Source of the DNA: Paracoccaceae bacterium
GTDB taxonomy: Bacteria; Pseudomonadota; Alphaproteobacteria; Rhodobacterales; Rhodobacteraceae
Length of the DNA stretch: 10,311 nucleotides
Assembly: GCA_004566265.1 (NCBI GenBank)
Contig: SPLB01000154.1
Span: 1-10,311 of the forward strand
Direction: 5' to 3'
In this document: positions 6,792 to 10,311 of the stretch, piece by piece
Layout of the letters: every line of letters begins with the position of its first letter
Position numbering within the stretch: the first letter of the stretch is position 1
Translations under genes and position numbers: made by a program
Notes under the pieces: generated by a model
What the model saw: only the letters and a program-made list of their open reading frames with translations
The model's database searches: none
Told to the model about the DNA's origin: nothing

Positions 6792-8123
6792 TCACTCCGC
6801 TGCGTCGCGGTAGGGTGCACCGGTGCCGTATGGCACGTTGACGCCGCCATAGCGGCGCACACGTACATTGCACTGCTCCGCATGACCAACGAAGCCTTCA
6901 AGCATACAAAGACGAGAGCCATATTCCCCGATCAGGGTCGCGGCTTCATCGGTTGTCACTTTCTGATAGCTGTGCGTTTTCAGGTATTTCCCAACCCAGA
7001 GTCCACCGGTATACCGGCCCGCCTTTTTGGTCGGCAGAGTATGGTTGGTACCGATAACCTTGTCGCCGTTGGATACATTGGTGCGAGGGCCCAAGAACAG
7101 CGCGCCGTAGCAGGTCATTTTCTCAAGGAACCAATCATCGCGGTCTGTCATGACCTGCACGTGCTCAGACGCAATGTCATCAGCCACTTCCAGCATTTCT
7201 TCATAGGTGTCACAGACAATAACCTCACCGTATTCCTCCCAGCTCACCCGCGCAGTGTCAGCCGTAGGCAGGATACCCAGAATACGCTCGATCTCGACAA
7301 GTGTCTCGTCGGCCAGTTTTTTGCTGTTGGTCAGCAGAACACAGGGGCTATTGTAGCCATGCTCTGCCTGACCCAGAAGGTCAGTGGCGCAGAGTTCTGC
7401 ATCCGCAGCGGTTTCATCTGCAATCACCATGGTCTCGGTCGGACCAGCAAACAGATCGATACCGACACGGCCAAAGAGCTGGCGTTTGGCTTCGGCCACA
7501 AAGGCATTGCCCGGACCAACAAGCATGTGCACCGGGGCAATGCTTTCCGTACCAATCGCCATGGCACCAATGGCTTGAATGCCGCCCATCACATAGATCT
7601 CATGCGCTCCCCCGAGGTGCATCGCCGCAATCACGGCTGCATTTGGTTTGCCCTGAAATGGCGGCGTGCAGGCGATAATGCGCGGCACACCAGCCACCGA
7701 AGCGGTTGCCACGGACATATGAGCAGAGGCGACCATGGGGAATTTCCCGCCCGGCACGTAGCAGCCCACCGATTGAACGGGGATGTTCTTGTGACCCAGG
7801 ATCACGCCCGGCATGGTTTCGACCTCGATGTCGAGCATGGAGTCGCGCTGCGCCTGGGCGAAATTGCGCACCTGCTCCTGCGCGAACTTGATGTCCGCCA
7901 GTTCACGCTCAGACAGGGAGGCGATCAGCGTATCGATCTCTTCCTGACTCAGACGAAAAGACGCTGGGGAGTAGTTGTCGAACTTCTCTGACAACTCGCG
8001 CACCGCTGCGTCGCCACGGGTTTCGATATCTTTCAGCGTGGCTTCCACCACGGCGCGGGTTTTGGCATCGTCTTCAGCGCGCTCCGCTTGGTCTTTGCCA
8101 CGTTTTAGATACTCTATTGTCAT
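6792..8123 (-). CDS. HisD-family NAD-dependent alcohol dehydrogenase (HpsN-like)
   Basis: A 443-residue member of the histidinol dehydrogenase family, which oxidises a primary alcohol to the acid in two NAD-dependent steps using zinc. Family segments are [10 protein letters not shown] near 120, [19 protein letters not shown] near 200-218 and [10 protein letters not shown]. Residues matching the HisD zinc and catalytic set are all present: Gln252 and His255 (LLGQAEHG), Glu320-His321 (IASEHVQ), Asp354 ([10 protein letters not shown]) and His414 (EGFVGHAEQ). No other histidine biosynthesis gene is near, so it is a catabolic paralogue, as is HpsN (sulfopropanediol dehydrogenase). None of the usual HpsN partners for sulfonate use is visible, so that substrate is not assumed. 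GGGAG is eight bases from the ATG at 8123 but only two from the in-frame ATG at 8129, so 8123 is preferred. Confidence 0.92.
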   Translation of the reverse strand: MTIEYLKRGKDQAERAEDDAKTRAVVEATLKDIETRGDAAVRELSEKFDNYSPASFRLSQEEIDTLIASLSERELADIKFAQEQVRNFAQAQRDSMLDIEVETMPGVILGHKNIPVQSVGCYVPGGKFPMVASAHMSVATASVAGVPRIIACTPPFQGKPNAAVIAAMHLGGAHEIYVMGGIQAIGAMAIGTESIAPVHMLVGPGNAFVAEAKRQLFGRVGIDLFAGPTETMVIADETAADAELCATDLLGQAEHGYNSPCVLLTNSKKLADETLVEIERILGILPTADTARVSWEEYGEVIVCDTYEEMLEVADDIASEHVQVMTDRDDWFLEKMTCYGALFLGPRTNVSNGDKVIGTNHTLPTKKAGRYTGGLWVGKYLKTHSYQKVTTDEAATLIGEYGSRLCMLEGFVGHAEQCNVRVRRYGGVNVPYGTGAPYRDAAE

Positions 8124-8136
8124 ATTCATGTCTCCC

Positions 8137-8157
8137 GCCCCGATCGTGATGCGGGGC
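8137..8157. other. Hairpin just upstream of the HisD-like ribosome binding site
   Basis: GCCCCG (8137-8142) pairs with CGGGGC (8152-8157) around a 9-base loop. In the minus-strand transcript the stem ends at the base where the GGGAG ribosome binding site begins, so folding could affect initiation at the dehydrogenase. A second weak inverted repeat, ATCCTG (8171-8176) with CAGGAT (8191-8196), ends on the stop codon of the upstream gene. Neither has a T tract. Confidence 0.4.
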
Positions 8158-8195
8158 CTCTTACAGTGGAATCCTGGGACAACCCCGGGACAGGA

Positions 8196-8729
8196 TTATT
8201 TTGCGTCGGGACGGGGCGCTTCTTTTTCGCCACGGTCGTAGGCTTCCCAACCTTCGCCGTTGAAAACGTCTACCCCCAGCTGCGCCGCCACATGTGCAAA
8301 ATCGACGTTCACCCAGTTGTCGACAATCTTGCCGTCCACAACCTTCCAGAAATCCATGTAGCGGATTTCGACGCGTTTACCGGTGGGCGCAATGCCAAGG
8401 AACTCTCCCGAGTGGGTGGCTTCCTGACGCCCGAAGGCCGCGGCCCATTCGCCCATATAGATGCGTGCTTCGTCGATGCAGGTTTTGTCGGAAAACGCCG
8501 CCTGAAACGGACGCTGCCAGTTGTTCTGGAACTCATTCAGGCCGGTTTTCGTGCCGCAGCCCTGATTGCCGAGCCAGCGGAAGCCTTCCGAGAAAAATTC
8601 GCCAATGTCATCAATACGGTGGTCGTTCAGACCATCCACCATATTTTCAATCACGCGGCGAGTTTCATCGGTTTTGCTCATGTCCGTGTCACGGGTCAGC
8701 ACAGCTTGTTCGGGGCGGGAACCTTTCAT
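8196..8729 (-). CDS. Single-domain NTF2/SnoaL-like protein (copy C)
   Basis: A 177-residue protein with one NTF2/SnoaL-like domain at about 20-157. The segments FFSEGFRWLGNQGCGTKTG, PFQAAFSDK, FLGIAPTGKRVEIRYMDFWKV and DGKIVDNWVNVDFAHVAAQLGVDVF align by eye with the second domains of copies B and D. It thus looks like a stand-alone version of that half. The family has small hydrophobic-pocket enzymes such as cyclases, isomerases and dehydratases; the reaction here is unknown. The start at 8729 is chosen for CAGGAGA placed seven bases upstream; the frame runs open to 8783 without a better site, and a downstream Met (residue 17, MSKTDE) is an alternative. It is the first intact minus-strand gene, 72 bases ahead of the HisD-like dehydrogenase. 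Confidence 0.83.
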   Translation of the reverse strand: MKGSRPEQAVLTRDTDMSKTDETRRVIENMVDGLNDHRIDDIGEFFSEGFRWLGNQGCGTKTGLNEFQNNWQRPFQAAFSDKTCIDEARIYMGEWAAAFGRQEATHSGEFLGIAPTGKRVEIRYMDFWKVVDGKIVDNWVNVDFAHVAAQLGVDVFNGEGWEAYDRGEKEAPRPDAK

Positions 8730-8798
8730 GGTCAGTCTCCTGTTGAATGCAGTGTTTGCGTTTAATGAGGAAAAGCTCCCCACTCAAAAGTTCACGAC

Positions 8799-8814
8799 GC
8801 ACTTAGCTAAGTGC
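8799..8814. repeat. 16-bp perfect palindrome upstream of copy C
   Basis: GCACTTAGCTAAGTGC reads the same on both strands. It lies 70-85 bases upstream of the copy C start, between the transporter remnant and the intact operon. Its centre is AGCT, not the CG typical of LacI-family operators, so if it is a regulator site it belongs to another protein. It could equally be a small transcript hairpin. No good sigma-70 promoter was recognised next to it. Confidence 0.5.
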
Positions 8815-8885
8815 TTGGATACGATTTCAGACTAGCGCCATCCGGGGCATTTGAGAGGCAGCATGAAACGTACTGGGAAGGTTGG

Positions 8886-9134
8886 TCATGATGTCTTATT
8901 GCCTTCCAGCCTGCTGCCCCAGGGCTTTTCCCAGAACGTCAGCGCCCCCCCCTCTGGGCTCCTTGCCGCGATCTGGTCATGGGCCACATGAGTTGAGGTA
9001 CCCTGGAGATCGCGGGTCAGGTTATTAACTTGGGCTCGGGTATATACACGCAACCTCGCATCAATGTTTGAAAGCGATTTTTCCATCAAAAATGGCTTGG
9101 GGTTGTCCACATTACGCAGCTGCACCTCAGCCAT
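8886..9134 (-). pseudogene. Remnant of a UgpC/MalK-type sugar ABC transporter ATPase
   Basis: An 82-codon open frame with a good ribosome binding site (GGGGAGGA) upstream of the ATG. It starts MAEVQLRNV, the usual beginning of UgpC-type ATPases, then jumps at residues 10-15 to NPKPFLMEKSLSNIDARLRV, matching the Walker B/D-loop region (normally FLFDEPLSNLDAKLRV), and on to a decayed H-loop (THVAHDQ, His52). Walker A, the Q-loop and the LSGGQ signature are missing, which from family length implies an in-frame loss of about 140 codons. The Walker B Asp-Glu is changed to Glu-Lys. After the H-loop the sequence no longer matches the family and stops early. It cannot hydrolyse ATP. It suggests the cluster once included its own sugar-type importer, or that the importer lies elsewhere. 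Confidence 0.75.
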
Positions 9135-9190
9135 ACAGTCCTCCCCGGGTGGTCATTCTTTGCATGTTGATAAATAAAGCGGTGGGACGC

Positions 9191-9210
9191 TTTTGCATTC
9201 GTTTGCAAAA
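9191..9210. promoter_or_regulatory. Putative LacI-family operator, site 1
   Basis: The core TGCATTCGTTTGCA at 9194-9207 has outer arms TTTTGCA and TGCAAAA that are complementary over seven bases around a central CG, the normal centre of LacI/GalR operators. It lies between the start of the transporter remnant (9134) and copy D (9302). It shares the form TGCA-NN-CG-NN-TGCA with site 2. Binding by the LacI-family protein of this cluster is inferred from proximity and site form. Confidence 0.62.
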
Positions 9211-9233
9211 AGACTAATCTTGGATTTGAGATC

Positions 9234-9262
9234 TTGGCAAGAGTTTTTTGCAAGCGTATGCA
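9234..9262 (+). promoter_or_regulatory. Candidate sigma-70 promoter for copy D
   Basis: TTGGCA at 9234-9239 and TATGCA at 9257-9262 are separated by 17 bases, and a start point near 9269 would leave about 33 bases of leader before the GTG. The -10 matches the consensus in only three positions, so the call is weak. Its merit is context: the -10 lies inside operator site 2, so repressor binding there would block polymerase. Confidence 0.32.
9249..9262. promoter_or_regulatory. Putative LacI-family operator, site 2
   Basis: TGCAAGCGTATGCA repeats the TGCA-NN-CG-NN-TGCA form of site 1 and is likewise flanked by T-rich sequence. The CG centres of the two sites are 55 bp apart, roughly five helical turns, a spacing compatible with cooperative or looped binding. 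Site 2 is 40 bases upstream of the copy D start codon. Confidence 0.62.
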
Positions 9263-9301
9263 TTTTTGACGCAGCTTGCTGAAATATGAGAGGAAACGCG
9301 G

Positions 9302-10303
9302 GTGAATCTTCAGAAAGAAAAGTCCACAATTCGGTTATTTTATGACGCATTGGATGCTCCAGGTGCTGATATTTCTGCGGTAATGGGTCGCTTTTGCTCT
9401 GACGACCTTGCTTGGCACGGGTTTCATCCCTTTGATGAAATGCATGGGCCGGAGTCTGTCGCGCGCCGTTTCTGGAAACCGCTTCGCAACAGCCTGACCC
9501 GGATGCAGCGACGGGTGGATATCTTCTTTGCCTCAGAGAACCATCTGGAAGCCGGCGGTGTATGGGTGTGCTCGATGGGGCATCTCGTGGGCTTGTTTGA
9601 CCAACCCTGGTTGGGCATTCGACCAACTGGGAAAATGGTATTTTTGCGCTATAGCGCCTTCCACCGCGTGAAAGATGGCAAGATCGTAGAAACTGCGATG
9701 TATTTTGACATTCCACATCTAATGGTTCAGGTCGGCTTGCGGCCCTTCCCTGAGCAGACAGCGGCAGAGCTTGTGCAGCCGGGTCCAATGACCCATGACG
9801 GGCTTCTCTACGAGCCCCAACCCGCGTCAGAGGGCATAAAGACGCTCGATTTGATAGAAGCGATGGTGCGCGATCTCGGACAATGGGGCTGCGGGCTGCC
9901 TCTGGAAGAAGAGCTGGCGCGCACGTGGCATGATGACATGCTTTGGTGGGGACCAACGGGCATCGGCTCCACATATACGATCGAACGTTACGCAAAGCAG
10001 CACTCTGGTCCGTTTCGCGCGTGTTTTGCGGACCGATCCAAAACCAAACACGTCTGTCGCATTGCTGAGGGGCATTATGGTGGCTTCTTTGGCTGGCCAA
10101 ATTTCACGGCACGCCCGACAGGCGGCTTTATGGGAATGCCAGCGACGGACAAAGCTGGGGAGTTCCGGGTGATTGATGTCTATCGCCGGGCTGGTGACAA
10201 GCTCGCTGAGAACTGGATTTTCATTGACTTGCTCCACTTCTGGAAGCAGCAGGGTGTGGACATCCTGAAGCGCACCACCGGCTGGAGCGAGACGGAGGTC
10301 TAA
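9302..10303 (+). CDS. Two-domain NTF2/SnoaL-like protein (copy D)
   Basis: A 333-residue paralogue of copy B, transcribed away from the other genes. Domain 1 (about 1-148) has WLGIRPTGKMVFLRYSAFHRVKDGKIVETAMYFDIPHLMVQ in pieces matching copy B; a linker carries PGPMTHDG at 160-167; domain 2 (about 180-325) has WWGPTGIG, PFRACFADR and ENWIFIDLLHFWKQQGVDIL. It starts with GTG, preceded by GAGAGGA about eight bases upstream; the next in-frame ATG (residue 28) would cut into domain 1. Two LacI-type operators and a candidate promoter lie directly upstream, so it is probably induced with the minus-strand genes. Reaction unknown; isomerase, dehydratase or cyclase are the family options. Any genes after it lie outside the window. 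Confidence 0.85.
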   Translation: MNLQKEKSTIRLFYDALDAPGADISAVMGRFCSDDLAWHGFHPFDEMHGPESVARRFWKPLRNSLTRMQRRVDIFFASENHLEAGGVWVCSMGHLVGLFDQPWLGIRPTGKMVFLRYSAFHRVKDGKIVETAMYFDIPHLMVQVGLRPFPEQTAAELVQPGPMTHDGLLYEPQPASEGIKTLDLIEAMVRDLGQWGCGLPLEEELARTWHDDMLWWGPTGIGSTYTIERYAKQHSGPFRACFADRSKTKHVCRIAEGHYGGFFGWPNFTARPTGGFMGMPATDKAGEFRVIDVYRRAGDKLAENWIFIDLLHFWKQQGVDILKRTTGWSETEV

Positions 10304-10311
10304 ACGTTCCC

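Noticed and set aside
5964..7991. Plus-strand open frame of 675 codons
   Set aside because: It is antisense to the HisD-like gene and copy B, both of which have clear family motifs and ribosome binding sites. Its translation has no recognisable domain and is rich in His, Arg and Cys, as expected for the reverse complement of GC-rich genes.
6792..8123. Biosynthetic hisD
   Set aside because: No histidine genes are nearby and the setting is a LacI-regulated catabolic cluster, so the biosynthetic symbol is not used. The hpsN symbol is also withheld because no sulfonate genes are present.
9266..9290. TTGACG as -35 with TATGAG as -10 for copy D
   Set aside because: The spacer would be 13 bases, too short for sigma-70.
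9153..10100. Minus-strand open frame of 315 codons opposite copy D
   Set aside because: It runs across the operators and the copy D coding sequence. Its composition is Arg, Ser and Pro rich without motifs, while copy D aligns with copy B.

Overview
The window reads as a catabolic gene cluster from an alphaproteobacterium, most likely a marine Rhodobacterales (roseobacter-type) bacterium. That placement is an inference from gene content and protein style (a HisD-like alcohol dehydrogenase away from histidine genes, NTF2/SnoaL-like proteins, a LacI regulator, a sugar-ABC-transporter remnant) and from moderate-to-high GC by eye. No rRNA, tRNA, phage gene, transposase or CRISPR was recognised.

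Layout. Positions 1-229 hold no gene but contain a terminator-like hairpin nested in a 16-bp perfect inverted repeat, and a second hairpin. From about 8.73 kb down to 0.23 kb, nine genes lie on the minus strand. In transcription order they are: a single-domain NTF2/SnoaL-like protein (8729-8196), a histidinol-dehydrogenase-family alcohol dehydrogenase (8123-6792), a two-domain NTF2/SnoaL-like protein (6731-5679), a short-chain dehydrogenase (5682-4918), a LacI-family repressor (4918-3875), another two-domain NTF2-like protein (3878-2886), a bicupin (2717-1758), an alpha/beta hydrolase (1617-922) and an RraA/HMG-aldolase-like protein (925-230). Several neighbours overlap by 1-4 bases, so they are probably translationally coupled. 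Upstream, 9134-8886 is the in-frame remnant of a UgpC/MalK-type ABC transporter ATPase that has lost its nucleotide-binding core. On the plus strand, 9302-10303 encodes a fourth NTF2/SnoaL-like protein with two domains.

Between the divergent units (about 9190-9270) lie two sites of form TGCA-NN-CG-NN-TGCA with centres 55 bp apart. They look like operators for the LacI-family protein encoded in the cluster and suggest substrate-inducible control of both directions.

Working model (inference). The cluster degrades a polyol- or sugar-like compound. The HisD-like enzyme would oxidise a primary alcohol towards the acid and the SDR a secondary alcohol. The seven NTF2-like domains and the cupin would carry out isomerisation, dehydration or cyclisation steps, the hydrolase would open an ester or lactone, and the RraA-like protein would do a terminal retro-aldol cleavage to pyruvate-type products. 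The substrate cannot be told from sequence. The co-location of seven NTF2-like domains in four proteins with a HisD paralogue, SDR, cupin, hydrolase and RraA-like aldolase is the most unusual thing in the window, and I do not recognise it as a described pathway.
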